From positions 1,054,001 through 1,118,000 of the forward strand of contig JAXMCV010000002.1 of assembly GCA_046349215.1 (NCBI GenBank): a stretch of 64,000 nt of DNA, written 5' to 3'. Source of the stretch: JAJXWB01 sp046349215 (lineage in GTDB: Bacteria > Pseudomonadota > Alphaproteobacteria > Rhizobiales > Beijerinckiaceae). The first letter of the stretch is position 1; each line of letters begins with the position of its first letter. The position numbers and the translations under genes are program-made. The notes beneath the pieces are model-generated. The model ran no database searches. It worked only from the letters and a program-made list of their open reading frames with translations, and was not told the DNA's origin. Positions 11,501 to 20,658 of the stretch are shown here, piece after piece.

Positions 11501-14500
11501 CGCTCGCCCCGGTGCACGAGGCGCTGCGCGAAGCCTTCAACAGATTCATCGGTGATGTCATTGCGAGGGGAGCCGCGCTGCTGGAGGGCGTCACAGACGA
11601 CCTCAAAAATCTGCAGCGGTTCGAGATTGTGCTGCGAAGCAAGCTCAACTCCTTGTTCTCTGACGTCCTCTTTAGGGCATGGCGTCACATTGTGTTCGCG
11701 CTGCCGGGAGCTCATGCGATCGCCACACTGTCCGCGCCGTTGCAGGTGAGGGTGGACGCGAAGGTGGAAGAAGTTCTCAGCAAGGCTGCCGCTGACGCCG
11801 ACTTCTTCGGAGTATTACTGAGCAAAGACGACCCTGCTACAGCTGCGGCGGAGGCCGCAAAGGTCCTCGGCACGGCTTTCGACCAAGCATTGATAAGAGC
11901 TATCAACGATGCAAGCAGCGACGTGGAATTTCAAGGCGCGCTGAATGCCGCCTATAACGACTGGAAGCTCGCAGTTGGCAGCATCGCCGACGCAGACGCC
12001 GAGCGCATCAAGGGCATGTTCTACGATGTCGCCGCGCAGCAATTGCGAGCCTTGCTCGTCGCTGCGCGGGGCCTCGCCGGACACGCCGAGCCCAGCATTC
12101 GCAATGTCATCGGCGATCTGGAGCACACTGCCGACGCGGCGCTGGATCTGATCCGGCCACTGGTCGACGAAGGGCTCGCTAATGCGATCGCGCTGTGTGG
12201 AAAGCTTGCCGGAATTCTCAAATCATTTTCTGACTCGGTCAATTTACCCTCGCCAAGCGTGGTCGATCAGGCGCGTGCCGATATGAAAAAGGCGTTCGAC
12301 GACGCCGGTAAGGCCGTAAAGAAGGTCGGCCTCGACGAGAAGGAAGTGCAAGACATCTTCAAGGCGCTCGACGACGGCGTCGGGACCCTAACGAATGTTC
12401 GCGATGCACTACGGCGTGCTCTCGATCAGCTTCTTCAGGTCCAGTCCAACGTTTGCAGCGCCGCTCCGGACCGCTTGCCGCTGGATGCGTTTGCGGCCCT
12501 CGGGCGGATGCGAAGCACTGTCTTGGACGCGGCGCATAGCTTCACCGCCGGGCTGTCGAGCCCGCATTTCCGCGCGACTGACCTCAGGGCGGTGCTGGCT
12601 AAGATTACCGGCAACAGCCCCGATTCTGTCGCCGCTCGCAAGGCGGTCATAGACGCGACCAAAGCAGGAGCGAAGGTCGTCGTCGCCTTTTGTCTGCTGG
12701 TCCGCGATGCAACGGCCTTGCGCGATACCGGCGCGAATGGGCCGCTGAAGAAGGTTAGGGACGATCTGGCCGCCGTCGGTAACGCCAAACTCGATGCGAT
12801 CGTTGCAATCATCGACAGCGCAAAGACCGACGCGAACGCACGGAGGTCGGAGCTCGACAGCATCATTACAGACCTCACTACGAAGATCACGCAAACAGTC
12901 GTGCCGGGTGGGGAGCTAGTCTATCTCGATCAATTGCTCGCCCTTGTCGATAAAGTCCCGCCGCTCATCGACAAAATCCAGTCGACGATCGTTCAAGGTC
13001 TGGAGCGGGCGGTTCTTAACGGTCTTGCCGTCTTTCTCGTCGCCGGTGAGCCTTATCTCAAGAAAATGGTCTCGATCGCGTTCCAGGGCATGGGGCCAGT
13101 GTTCAAGTTCTTGAGCGACGCGCAAGCCACGCTCGTCGACGCCCGGAATAGCGTTTGGCTGGCGTTGGGCGGAACAAGCAGGGATTCAGCCGGCGGCACA
13201 CCGATCGGGGGCGAGCTCAGCAATCTTACCTTCGAGAAAGTGAGGGCTCTGCTGCTAGTCAAGTGTTCCGCTCGGCCTGGCCTCACTTGTTCTGCTGGCG
13301 ACCCTCATGTTCCGGATGAAGATTTCCTCACAGCTGAAAAGACTGAGCTTGCACGACTAAACGCAGTATTCGCTTCAAACGATCCCACGAAGCTCGACAA
13401 CGCCACGCTAAACGCTGTCTTGATGCTGTTCCACGATTGGAGCATCAATCGAGGTTCATTACAAATACTGGCCAAGCAGCTTGCCGACGCTGCGGCCGCC
13501 GTGCTCAGCGGCGACCTCAAGCGCATCGTCGATCTAGAAGGCGCAAGGCGCCGCATCGAAGAGAAGATCAAGGAGCTGGTGCCGGCGAAGATCGTGCTCA
13601 ATTATGACCTGCAGGCCGAGCTCCAAGACTTTCCGCCTTCAGGAACGCCGATTTTCCTGCCGCGTTCCGACAGTCAGATCACGCTCTCGGCCGGGGCTGT
13701 CTACAACCTGCTTGAGCCTACCGTTCCGCCGCAGTTTCGCGCGAGCTGCCGGCTCGATCCATTCGACATCAATCTGTTCAACGTTGTCACGTTGATGTTC
13801 GATGGCGCTCAGTTCATCAACGAGAGCGGCAAGGGCTCGGACTTCAACATCGTCTACAAGGATTTCGAGCTCGGCCCGAACGCGGCGTTCCTGAAACCGC
13901 TCCAAACATTGATGAACCCGGGCGGCAGCGGCCCCTACGTGCGACCGAGCCGAGAAGTTCCCGGCATTGAGGCGGGCTACAGCCTCGATCTCGGAATCAT
14001 TTCGATCGGCACAGTTTCGTTCGTTAACGTCTCGATAAATGCCGCGTGCGTGTTGCCATTTAACAATGCGCGCGCCACGTTTGTCGCCTCTATCGGACGT
14101 GAAGACCGGCCAGTGCTTCTATCGATCGCTCCCTATACTGGGGGAGGGTTCCTCGCACTTTATGCCGACTCCCAGAAGCTTCTCGGGTTTGCGGCGTCTT
14201 TCGAGTTCGGCGGTGGCGGAGCCTTTAAGTACGGCCCGCTCAGCGGGCAAGGCCGAATTTGCACTGGAATATATCTGCGAAAAGTCGGGGATGATTGCCT
14301 CATCGAAGGCTTTTTCTACGCCGGCGGAGAAGCGCACGTCGCATGCTTCGCGATCAGCGCGACACTCGTGGTGCGCATCGGCCATCGTTCGGGCGGCAGT
14401 ATGCAGGGCTCTGCCATCTTTACATTTTCTTTCTCGGTCGGATTCGCCAAGCTTCGGTATCAAGTCGGCGTGCAAAAGAGCATGGGGCAGGGTTTTTCTG

Positions 14501-14658
14501 GAGCCCGCGCGACGTCCGCCATGCGCACTGCTGAGGTTGCGTTTGCGCCGGAAAGAGGGCCGGCTGCCGTCGTGCGCTGCCGCGCCAAGGGGCAGCAGGA
14601 AGACTGGCTCGCCTATCAAACCTACTTCGCCAGCGATATTGTTGGATTTCCCTCATGA
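5599..14658 (+). CDS. Giant protein (3019 aa), unknown function, possible Tat signal
   Basis: One uninterrupted frame of over 9 kb. I chose ATG 5599 (MDNDNVAPKG) over TTG 5584. Residues 38-57 read TRRHVLAGG...ESALA, a twin-arginine-like motif followed by a weakly hydrophobic stretch and an AxA-like cleavage site, so export by Tat is possible. About 60-1800 is a mixed, beta-rich region with many Trp/Pro-rich segments such as FLFPLGHRASLVKLTERHF and GRRWPVEQLEILTRVTPDILDP. About 1850-2680 is Ala/Asp-rich and strongly helical, probably coiled coil. The last ~300 residues are Gly-rich, probably beta strands (GAFKYGPLSGQGRIC). I recognise no domain. The ATGA overlap with the next giant gene means coupled translation. 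The length and intact frame argue for selection to keep it. Confidence 0.85.
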   Translation: MDNDNVAPKGGLTHETVASPALGSSPSCGSRHPPFLPTRRHVLAGGVSSIFAESALATGGSPFLDVRYEDRTRRGLIVTWIDPALSKSPPPWTLRSSTFTDPDLPNGRGRFVLRRTEDGWRAEIAQCALPGGYEYALRFDFIWNPARDPSTDQPSIQITLRRNVDVRLKHDRLIDFLNADDNNPDEIVGILSKSQVAALTQTLFGNSFDITKASSVMLAFRRESYWVLRAGNKLAHGQTESLTAKQNRFRALSDEGISLQFREVFFTTFTGTAGSDLSHIFTLNPKAKRQDWQDVRALFAGDGAPPAPDDTLSAPRSGRADAAIAKSEAMDERATAISAEEKRRLAPRVLYALVRHDAIQAKANPPDAWNGTLTLGRHAGGERASLTIHDVTPRDGASDDKTASFLGWRNQGDGNPIFALRAPWMVLSVKREATASPTEFPDLSGSLWCGRGEDNALRIIASLTPTRRRMFVETRFGRFTVAPLPPIAPRSGVSARVPPILVGGTGARNARTLNHLAAPVALEQAAIPLVSERLAERQRRRADTGEDTAGSAAERAGQLFSQLTFHEAECLFHIEKLPRRHVWTGTSSPSTDPPQGEALVHIGATKEPAELSLPARLSLNAASLLVRRPADLLALNFRFQDLVLEYGEAGWWVVPDRRLAASLLRAEPKPDPTVPLICNDKAPLANDPTRYDPRQDPRPLLVVEFPPQHIAERAYFRQLQADPALPVPPKGTEVTEAQAESLRTGDEETRRKRREDISKNQTAGLPDGNEEHDAFIRFYSRFGSAIDDANTFKNGTKAHIPKDQRIYVGPAYLDLEAARVARKLARDLAAEQIAQDTNLDSADKRARMLSALPEVQLLPLVIEDLRKAVDPGTLSEGYPEPIDSYPSETGKVEKYLKNREALREARDPDYKRFREFYGSSASDRKNSPGLTDKQKSAIDNYPTLPGPFYGRRSTIARVEVIAKSSPANAIKAARAIIATIAAYDLQAAVDEPFEIPTEARVSGPSRLVFRIPADDFEGGRPDARDRASAGAFPFTIEALTNWGALDLAVVRRAEKVFEPLAGVKNLSTRSGGKRSNIKLSASDDDQEIANGRLPPRWARQETRDEAAKLLHQGLTRGDAWAVRHDEQRALESVVNCPTPLARLGSVTGAQRMAEIAASVRPPSLFETSIELPFRLMLSPAQDAAWRTPLGLPAAAKLISGKDGTYAQAAPVPLWFAQLEEAPGSSSVRAIWSPDFRPEALLDPAIGAPPHGPWAPWAMAREVTSRNPYNSNEALFAPPGQTPGPPKPPERFRTGLDVGDRHELVGLSSLHGLPVRGRRRKDGTLADGSQISPPPGFKLRYAQTESLDTGQPLDDYSAIYRPRTLGVDELTLTALGGSFDADTNFVPPASANVVPTGNWLPDKPGNPLFDAFSIERWQQNTRLGRDIRVEVAYKGFLFPLGHRASLVKLTERHFMQGPGGLEAGPVAFQIQRLFLRIGAPIKKYPALSQPNGGRRWPVEQLEILTRVTPDILDPMAASPSDDKPLYDERPNGRIFLREHGGDQQVLPGLAFWPRVRARNGGEVNFELQIDSRGARTRLPLIFVDNTAANDVRAMKALKDYYNALQDKTQADPRRVLQLGGNKYRYAPEKEPDGTSFETEKWVLEAEGQEQKPPEIGQLRRIKFDNTKFDFGPLLQGVDQPPFYPVKNEAFVRIAQVDRLVGRPTDTIRVFFDAEYQAFGFPQDTVLDHPTGGALDPVAKTDVYLDFRTPVELDPRTSGDRTGGAVRPNTTLVAMSRSRGPVGNSAYHNALKALAPVDFPASTGLDNPKPETFFGDATILGILDLKAAIKFLGGGLSSAPQFNEVAQYTSAMLTDLSDEAASDAGAAVAKVRDRLLIPMREALLTLARQFFEAVKQNAAAEFDEDEALLRIERLYPDVGKSYRELRGALEQAISSSESTRSVEALLGAFATIYGAGRRFLAAIERVANDPLAPVHEALREAFNRFIGDVIARGAALLEGVTDDLKNLQRFEIVLRSKLNSLFSDVLFRAWRHIVFALPGAHAIATLSAPLQVRVDAKVEEVLSKAAADADFFGVLLSKDDPATAAAEAAKVLGTAFDQALIRAINDASSDVEFQGALNAAYNDWKLAVGSIADADAERIKGMFYDVAAQQLRALLVAARGLAGHAEPSIRNVIGDLEHTADAALDLIRPLVDEGLANAIALCGKLAGILKSFSDSVNLPSPSVVDQARADMKKAFDDAGKAVKKVGLDEKEVQDIFKALDDGVGTLTNVRDALRRALDQLLQVQSNVCSAAPDRLPLDAFAALGRMRSTVLDAAHSFTAGLSSPHFRATDLRAVLAKITGNSPDSVAARKAVIDATKAGAKVVVAFCLLVRDATALRDTGANGPLKKVRDDLAAVGNAKLDAIVAIIDSAKTDANARRSELDSIITDLTTKITQTVVPGGELVYLDQLLALVDKVPPLIDKIQSTIVQGLERAVLNGLAVFLVAGEPYLKKMVSIAFQGMGPVFKFLSDAQATLVDARNSVWLALGGTSRDSAGGTPIGGELSNLTFEKVRALLLVKCSARPGLTCSAGDPHVPDEDFLTAEKTELARLNAVFASNDPTKLDNATLNAVLMLFHDWSINRGSLQILAKQLADAAAAVLSGDLKRIVDLEGARRRIEEKIKELVPAKIVLNYDLQAELQDFPPSGTPIFLPRSDSQITLSAGAVYNLLEPTVPPQFRASCRLDPFDINLFNVVTLMFDGAQFINESGKGSDFNIVYKDFELGPNAAFLKPLQTLMNPGGSGPYVRPSREVPGIEAGYSLDLGIISIGTVSFVNVSINAACVLPFNNARATFVASIGREDRPVLLSIAPYTGGGFLALYADSQKLLGFAASFEFGGGGAFKYGPLSGQGRICTGIYLRKVGDDCLIEGFFYAGGEAHVACFAISATLVVRIGHRSGGSMQGSAIFTFSFSVGFAKLRYQVGVQKSMGQGFSGARATSAMRTAEVAFAPERGPAAVVRCRAKGQQEDWLAYQTYFASDIVGFPS

Positions 14659-17600
14659 CCGTAAAAATCCCCGTCAACATTGCCCCCCAGGTGGTTGCGG
14701 CCGGCATTCACGGTGATCGCGCGCGTATCACGCTCGTGCTGGTTCCGGTCTTCAATAAGGATAAGGCGGCACAAGAAAGCCCAGAATACGACCTTGCCGC
14801 GTGGCCTCATGCTGTTGAGAGGCTGCTCAAGAAGTGTCTAGGTTTTGAGATCATCCCTCTCAAGAAAGACCAGAGTTGGCGAACAGCTGCGATCTTTCAG
14901 TCGAAGTTTGAGAACCTCGAAATCAAGGATCTTCAGCGAATCGGTGTTCCTGCCGATGTCGGGAAGCTGAACGAGTATTGGCGCAGTGTTATGGGCAAGG
15001 ACGATGGCTTCGCGGCCCTAAAGACCGCGCTTGATCCCGACTTCAAATCGGCGCTGCGAGATCCTCTCGACGCCGCGCTGCGTGATCCGGAAAGCAAGAC
15101 CGGTCCGTTGATTCCAGACATCCATGGTACCTGGCGCGGCAAATCCGCCATTGAGCTTTCCTTCGAACGGGCCGCTCACACCTCGGCAAGTTTCCGTCGC
15201 GCGGCGATAAACACCAGGCCAGACGCTGAGTCCACCGATGCACTCAGCGTTCGCGTTGAAGAATACAAAGGGGGGCTCAGTCCGTGGCCGAAAAACGTAC
15301 CACGAACGAATGCGTACTTAGCCGCGGCCACGGAGGACATTGACGCCTATGGAAAACTGAAGACCAGCCGGGGTCACGCAGATAAGTTTGCAGCGGCACG
15401 AAGGACGTACTTGGACACGAGTAAATCGTCGAGCGACGCCATCGATGCCCTGATGGGCGCCCACAACCTGCTCGCGACGCGCAGCCCGCTCGCGGCTGCG
15501 TGGCATTTCGGCGATCCATCCAATTTCACCGATAAGGTGAAGCGCAAGAGTCTTACGCGTACGGTTCTCAACGAGGCTGCTGCCGCGTACCGCCTGGCGT
15601 CGCGAACGCCCGTATTCACCGGCGGCCCGGTTCATCCGCCCGAGGACGACGATTCCACCGAGTTTGCACGCCGCCGCCTATTCACGATCCAGGCGAATCC
15701 TTCGCTCGCGCGGCTGTTCGGATTTGTCATCGATTTCGAGTGCGCTACGACCGTGCTCGAAAAACTGGTGGCGGATGCACACAAGTATCCCGAGATGGCG
15801 CTCGACTTGGACCCTGCAGCCGTGCAGGACGAACTTCCCGAGGCCGTCAAGCAGGACGCACGGTTCCTTCTGGTCAGATTTGCCACGCAGGGGAAGGGGT
15901 CGTCGGTATGGAGCACAGCCAAGCTGCGCCCGCGGCAAAATGCCAAAGATCTCGCTGGTCATTTCCTGCCGTGTACCCGGGAAGAAATCGACGCACGGGT
16001 GAAGAATAAGGATTCCGACGGGCGCGACCTCGCAGTGTTCGGACAAATCGACGGCATTGTTGATCTCGGACAGGCTTGGGAATCGGAACAACGCTACAAC
16101 ATACTTTCGCTCGACCCGGTGACAGCGATTGGCGGTGACGATGCGACGGAAAAGCGTCGCGCCGAAGACAAGAAGACTCTGGAAACCGAGAAAAACTTGC
16201 TCCCGGAGGTGCGGGCGCAACTTGCGGGACCGAGGCAGGCGACACAGCGAGGCGGCGGCCTCGCGCTTGTCGACCGATGGCGGCAACGGCACGGCATCGA
16301 GCGCTTTCTCGATTCGAGCGAGCAACGCAACCAATTCGATCCAAACGCAGATCCGAAAAGCTCCAACGTTGTGCTTGATGCTTCCGATCTTACTGCCGGG
16401 TACAAGCTCGATGTCGGCATTCGCCCGAACGACGACGTCAAAGCAGGTCGAAATTACTGGCACACACTGATGCACCGCAAGGTCGAGTATACGCCGACCA
16501 AGGCCGTGCCCCCGCATGTGCCGCCCGCAGAACTCGATGATGCGATCACCAAGCTCTATTCGGATCCAGACGCGCGGCGCGACGCCGACGACGCACAGTT
16601 GCAGGCACCGGCGGCGCTGCGCGACTGGCTAGGTGATCCCATCGGAATGAAGCACACTACTGTGTTCATGGAGGAGATCATCGGCGCTTGGCGCGGCGAT
16701 CCGATCGGTCTTCATTGCGGCGTCGAAAGCCATCAGCTTGATACGAAGGACCTGCGGATCGATATCAACTATAGCCTGCCGACTGCGCCGGCCCTTACTC
16801 CGCCACCGTTGCGTTTCGGCTGGGGCTACCATTTCGGGCTGCGTGCTGCTTTTGCCGGCGGCGTGTCGCTGCCGCTCAACCGCGCCCTTGGGCATTATGA
16901 AAAGAGCCGCGACTCCACGCTTGCGATGCCAGCCGCACCGCTTGGGGGAACCCCCTTCCTTCGCCAAGAGCGGATTGAGGCACCCACGATCGTCATTCCG
17001 GATTGGCTGTTCGGCGAACTGGCGACTGAGACGACCTATACGAAAGTGACTCTGAAGGGGCGGTTCCCGGCTCCGCAAGCAAGCCGGATGGTGGTACGGA
17101 GCGTCGATGATGAGACGAACCGACGAATTATCGGGGTGTCAGACAAGCCGGAGGACCAGCGGCGTTCTCCGGGAATTGGATTTGATCGCCGCGTGATCTT
17201 GGCACCCGCGGTGTCTCTCGATTTTGCGGCGCTGCACGATGCGTTTCGCGGGAAGGGAGGCGACGACATCGAGACAAAGATCAAGATGTGCGAGCCTCGG
17301 GTGCTGCGTGATCGCGATAAGAGCGATCCGAAAGACACTGGCGACGACTTTGAAGTAGTCCCGATCAAAGGAGAAGAAGAAGAGGTCACGGAGCTCACGC
17401 CGGTTCCCGAACCGCTCAATCGATTGGACACGCGGGAGGGATTGAGGCAACGCTGGCAAAAGGTGCGCGTGGCATGGCGACCGTTTGTGATCGCTACTCG
17501 GCCGCGCGGCGGTCTCCGTGGCATCGATCACCATGCGGCATGGGGCGGATTTCCTATTTTTCGCGCGCGTGCGTCCGTCGGCGCAGTCGAGCCCGAAGAG

Positions 17601-20522
17601 AACCACGTCGTGGTGCCAACGCCGGCGCCGACCTCCGACGAAGGCGAAATACTGCATCGTATCAAAGGCAAAGGTCGAACGATTTTCGACAGCGACGCCC
17701 AGAAGCGGCGGGAGATACTTTGGAGCGCGGTCGGCGTGCTTCCAGGCAGCGGCGGCTCGATAGATCGCTCGGGGACGGCCGTGTTTCGGCCCTTGCCGAG
17801 CAGCCGCAAGGGCACGCCCGAACGTCAACCCTACTATCCCGATCCAGCTGCCGTGACATTGGTAATCCAGGTCGCGGTACGCGGCAAAGGTTTCGATAGA
17901 GATGAACGGCGCCGCTTTGGAACGGCAGCGGTGTCGCTCTACAATAATGAATTCCTTGGTTCTGCGCCGCCCGACTATCCGGATGCAGTACCGGTCGTCC
18001 TTGACGTCGTACGAGGCGATAGCACGCAGCCTTTGATAAAGGCCAATTCACGCGTCGATTATGGACGGATTCCGTTTAACCCATCCTCTGGCAAAATCAT
18101 TCCGGCCGCGCATGTTGCGGTCACACTCGCACCGGGCGATGAGGCACGCATCCAATGCTGGTGCGTCCCAACCGACGCTTTCCTCACACACATCTGGGCC
18201 GGCACTCGAACAATGGCCGCGATGGCAATAGTGAAACAAAGCAACATTACCGACGGTGGCGTGAAGGCGCTCCGTACGACCAATGTTGATGAGGCGTTCC
18301 GGAAAGGCATAAAGTCTCTCACCTCCCTCACGCTTGATCCCGCCATTGCAATCGTCGCCGAGTCCAAGTCCACTCTTGCGGGCATTTCGTTGCCATCACC
18401 ACTGCAAATGCGCGATTTTGCGAAGAAAATGCGCAAGCGCATGTTGGAAGAGCCCGTGCCTGAAATCGCCGCGGTTACCGAAATTGAAGCGGTACATGCC
18501 GTCGACCTGCCGCTGCAAAAGCCGAAGCCCGGCGATGGTCCGAAATGGCAGCTGTTGCGCGCTGACAAGAACACGATCGAAAATGTCATTTTAAGACCAG
18601 CAGATAAGTGCGACCCTGCAACGCAACCTCTGTGCGCGTCAGATAACTGGACGATAGAGCGACAACAGCCTAATGCGGTCGATGTCTTGATCGACGGATC
18701 GCTCATAGTGCACGGTCCCAGCACTGCTGCGGTCGAGCTCCGCGCAAGGGGCACTGCGGCGGCACGCGGACGGTTCGATGACGTCGAGCGGGGCCGTTCA
18801 CGTGACGATCGGGAGCGGGGTTTGTGGCCCCGGCCAGATGCGCAAGAACCGATCAAGGCACAGCGGTTGTTCGGCTTTGATCCGGCCGAGGACGGTTCGG
18901 TTGCTTTTGAATCAGAAACCGTCACCTTGTTGCGTATTGAGGGATTTGCTCCCGGCAACGGCAAGCCCGGAGACGACAAGGTTCGCATCGACCTGCTTGA
19001 CACTCAGCGTGCCGCGAAGGCGATCGAGCCGAAGCCAAGCGAGGAGATCCAGGCGTGGGATCAACCCTTGCGCGTGTCGCGCCCTGCCGCTTTTCCGGAC
19101 ACGCGCGCGCGCTTCATTGAGATATATGCTGTCGCGCTTTCGCGCCATGCGAACGCCTTGCGAACGCGGTACGACGAGCTTCCGGAAATACTCACTGAGC
19201 CGAAAGCCGTCTTATCGGGCGCGACGAAGGCAGAACAGAAGAAGGCCGAGGCCGCGATTAGTCAGGTGACCTTGGATAGACGCTGGCTGCCAGCGACCGC
19301 CCGGCCGGCCCGAATCGCACATCTAAGTTCGATTCCTTCGTTTGGGTGGAGCGATAACTCGTCCGCCGAGGCGAAACCGTCGGCCAACGCGAAGCTCCCG
19401 TCTGTGTTTGTTAGCCGCTCCGTCCAGGTCCGCGTTCGCGCCAAACGACCTTGGTTCTCCTCGGGCGAGGGGGAACGGCTTGGCGTCGTGATCTGGCCGC
19501 CAAATCTGTTTGGGTTGGATGCGGCGAGAGTACGTCAAGATCTGATCAAGCCACTGCCCGGCGATCGCATCGAGATCAATCTGCGTGCGCTGCCTGATGA
19601 TGGAACAGCGATCCGCGAACTGCAGGATGCGGATCTCGGGTCTGGTGGAAGCTGGGTGACGCGCTGGGGTGCGGACCCGACCCGAGCTTTAGGAGACGTA
19701 CAGGGTTGGCTCCTTTCGAAAGATAATTTCCCGGGAGTAATCGAAGACGCAGCGTTTTCAGATCCGCCGCATGAGCATCCCAAAGGTGCCGTTCTTGTGA
19801 GGAACGTGCTGATGCCGATTCCAGTGGACGCGGACGCAGGGGAGTTACGAGTCCCGCAACCACCTGGCGGCTTCATGGCCGTGTCGCTCATCACTTACAC
19901 GCCCCGCTTCGATGCCGATCTGGAAATGTGGTACGTGGATATCAACATTAATCCGTGTGGGGCAGTGTACCCATTCGTGCGGCTGGGGCTCGTGCGCTAT
20001 CAGCCCAATGCGGCATCAGGTTTGCAGGTTTCCGAGCCGGTTCTTGAGTGGGCGCAGATCATGCCCGAGCGGAAGCTCACCGCGACGGCCAAGTACACTG
20101 ATAGGACGCGTCAGCAAGTCGAGGTCACGGCTATCGTCGAGGGCATTTCGTCAGGAGCAGGCAACAATAATGGCCACCCAGAATCGTCTCCGTCGCAGGC
20201 ACCCCGCATGTACTTCAGCTTACTGCAGCGCCGCTTCCAGCGGGGCGACGAAATTTTGAGCTCTGAGATCATTTTCGATAAACCGCAAACACCCGAGCCA
20301 AAATGCGGCTCGCCCTGTGCAAGCTGGACCGCTGTGTTCCGCATGAGCTACGAAGAGTATCGAGGCTGCACTTGGTCGGTGCTAGTCGAGGAAGTCGACC
20401 TGCTACGGCCGGCGACCTACTCAGACGAACCGCGGTACGAGACGCTCAAGGATCAAGACTTCGCAAACACGGGACCACGTTTCGTCGCTCGGCTGCCGCT
20501 CGACAACCTGAAGATAATGTAA
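14655..20522 (+). CDS. Giant protein (1955 aa), unknown function, coupled to the 3019-aa gene
   Basis: Starts at ATG 14655, which overlaps the upstream stop codon (ATGA), so the two giants are made from one message. There is no signal peptide: the N-terminus is MTVKIPVNIAPQVVAAGIHG. The chain alternates predicted beta-rich segments with charged linkers. Notable stretches are TPPPLRFGWGYHFGLRAAF (about 715-735) and GGFMAVSLITYTPRFDADLEMW (about 1735-1757), followed by the segment VDININPCGAVYPFVRLGLVRYQP, described here only to mark the region. The last 100 residues carry a few Cys (KCGSPCASW). No catalytic motif is visible. With its partner it totals almost 5000 residues, which suggests a large structural or surface assembly. 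This is inference only. Confidence 0.85.
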   Translation: MTVKIPVNIAPQVVAAGIHGDRARITLVLVPVFNKDKAAQESPEYDLAAWPHAVERLLKKCLGFEIIPLKKDQSWRTAAIFQSKFENLEIKDLQRIGVPADVGKLNEYWRSVMGKDDGFAALKTALDPDFKSALRDPLDAALRDPESKTGPLIPDIHGTWRGKSAIELSFERAAHTSASFRRAAINTRPDAESTDALSVRVEEYKGGLSPWPKNVPRTNAYLAAATEDIDAYGKLKTSRGHADKFAAARRTYLDTSKSSSDAIDALMGAHNLLATRSPLAAAWHFGDPSNFTDKVKRKSLTRTVLNEAAAAYRLASRTPVFTGGPVHPPEDDDSTEFARRRLFTIQANPSLARLFGFVIDFECATTVLEKLVADAHKYPEMALDLDPAAVQDELPEAVKQDARFLLVRFATQGKGSSVWSTAKLRPRQNAKDLAGHFLPCTREEIDARVKNKDSDGRDLAVFGQIDGIVDLGQAWESEQRYNILSLDPVTAIGGDDATEKRRAEDKKTLETEKNLLPEVRAQLAGPRQATQRGGGLALVDRWRQRHGIERFLDSSEQRNQFDPNADPKSSNVVLDASDLTAGYKLDVGIRPNDDVKAGRNYWHTLMHRKVEYTPTKAVPPHVPPAELDDAITKLYSDPDARRDADDAQLQAPAALRDWLGDPIGMKHTTVFMEEIIGAWRGDPIGLHCGVESHQLDTKDLRIDINYSLPTAPALTPPPLRFGWGYHFGLRAAFAGGVSLPLNRALGHYEKSRDSTLAMPAAPLGGTPFLRQERIEAPTIVIPDWLFGELATETTYTKVTLKGRFPAPQASRMVVRSVDDETNRRIIGVSDKPEDQRRSPGIGFDRRVILAPAVSLDFAALHDAFRGKGGDDIETKIKMCEPRVLRDRDKSDPKDTGDDFEVVPIKGEEEEVTELTPVPEPLNRLDTREGLRQRWQKVRVAWRPFVIATRPRGGLRGIDHHAAWGGFPIFRARASVGAVEPEENHVVVPTPAPTSDEGEILHRIKGKGRTIFDSDAQKRREILWSAVGVLPGSGGSIDRSGTAVFRPLPSSRKGTPERQPYYPDPAAVTLVIQVAVRGKGFDRDERRRFGTAAVSLYNNEFLGSAPPDYPDAVPVVLDVVRGDSTQPLIKANSRVDYGRIPFNPSSGKIIPAAHVAVTLAPGDEARIQCWCVPTDAFLTHIWAGTRTMAAMAIVKQSNITDGGVKALRTTNVDEAFRKGIKSLTSLTLDPAIAIVAESKSTLAGISLPSPLQMRDFAKKMRKRMLEEPVPEIAAVTEIEAVHAVDLPLQKPKPGDGPKWQLLRADKNTIENVILRPADKCDPATQPLCASDNWTIERQQPNAVDVLIDGSLIVHGPSTAAVELRARGTAAARGRFDDVERGRSRDDRERGLWPRPDAQEPIKAQRLFGFDPAEDGSVAFESETVTLLRIEGFAPGNGKPGDDKVRIDLLDTQRAAKAIEPKPSEEIQAWDQPLRVSRPAAFPDTRARFIEIYAVALSRHANALRTRYDELPEILTEPKAVLSGATKAEQKKAEAAISQVTLDRRWLPATARPARIAHLSSIPSFGWSDNSSAEAKPSANAKLPSVFVSRSVQVRVRAKRPWFSSGEGERLGVVIWPPNLFGLDAARVRQDLIKPLPGDRIEINLRALPDDGTAIRELQDADLGSGGSWVTRWGADPTRALGDVQGWLLSKDNFPGVIEDAAFSDPPHEHPKGAVLVRNVLMPIPVDADAGELRVPQPPGGFMAVSLITYTPRFDADLEMWYVDININPCGAVYPFVRLGLVRYQPNAASGLQVSEPVLEWAQIMPERKLTATAKYTDRTRQQVEVTAIVEGISSGAGNNNGHPESSPSQAPRMYFSLLQRRFQRGDEILSSEIIFDKPQTPEPKCGSPCASWTAVFRMSYEEYRGCTWSVLVEEVDLLRPATYSDEPRYETLKDQDFANTGPRFVARLPLDNLKIM

Positions 20523-20658
20523 GAGCGAAGCCGCGCGTTTCTATCCGGGAGTATAATTTCATCTATCGGACAATCGTGAAGGAAATACGAATATATCTTG
20601 CACTTACGCCGGCTTCAGCCAACGTGAATTCAGTGTCCTTCTTTTTTACGAGTTCAAC

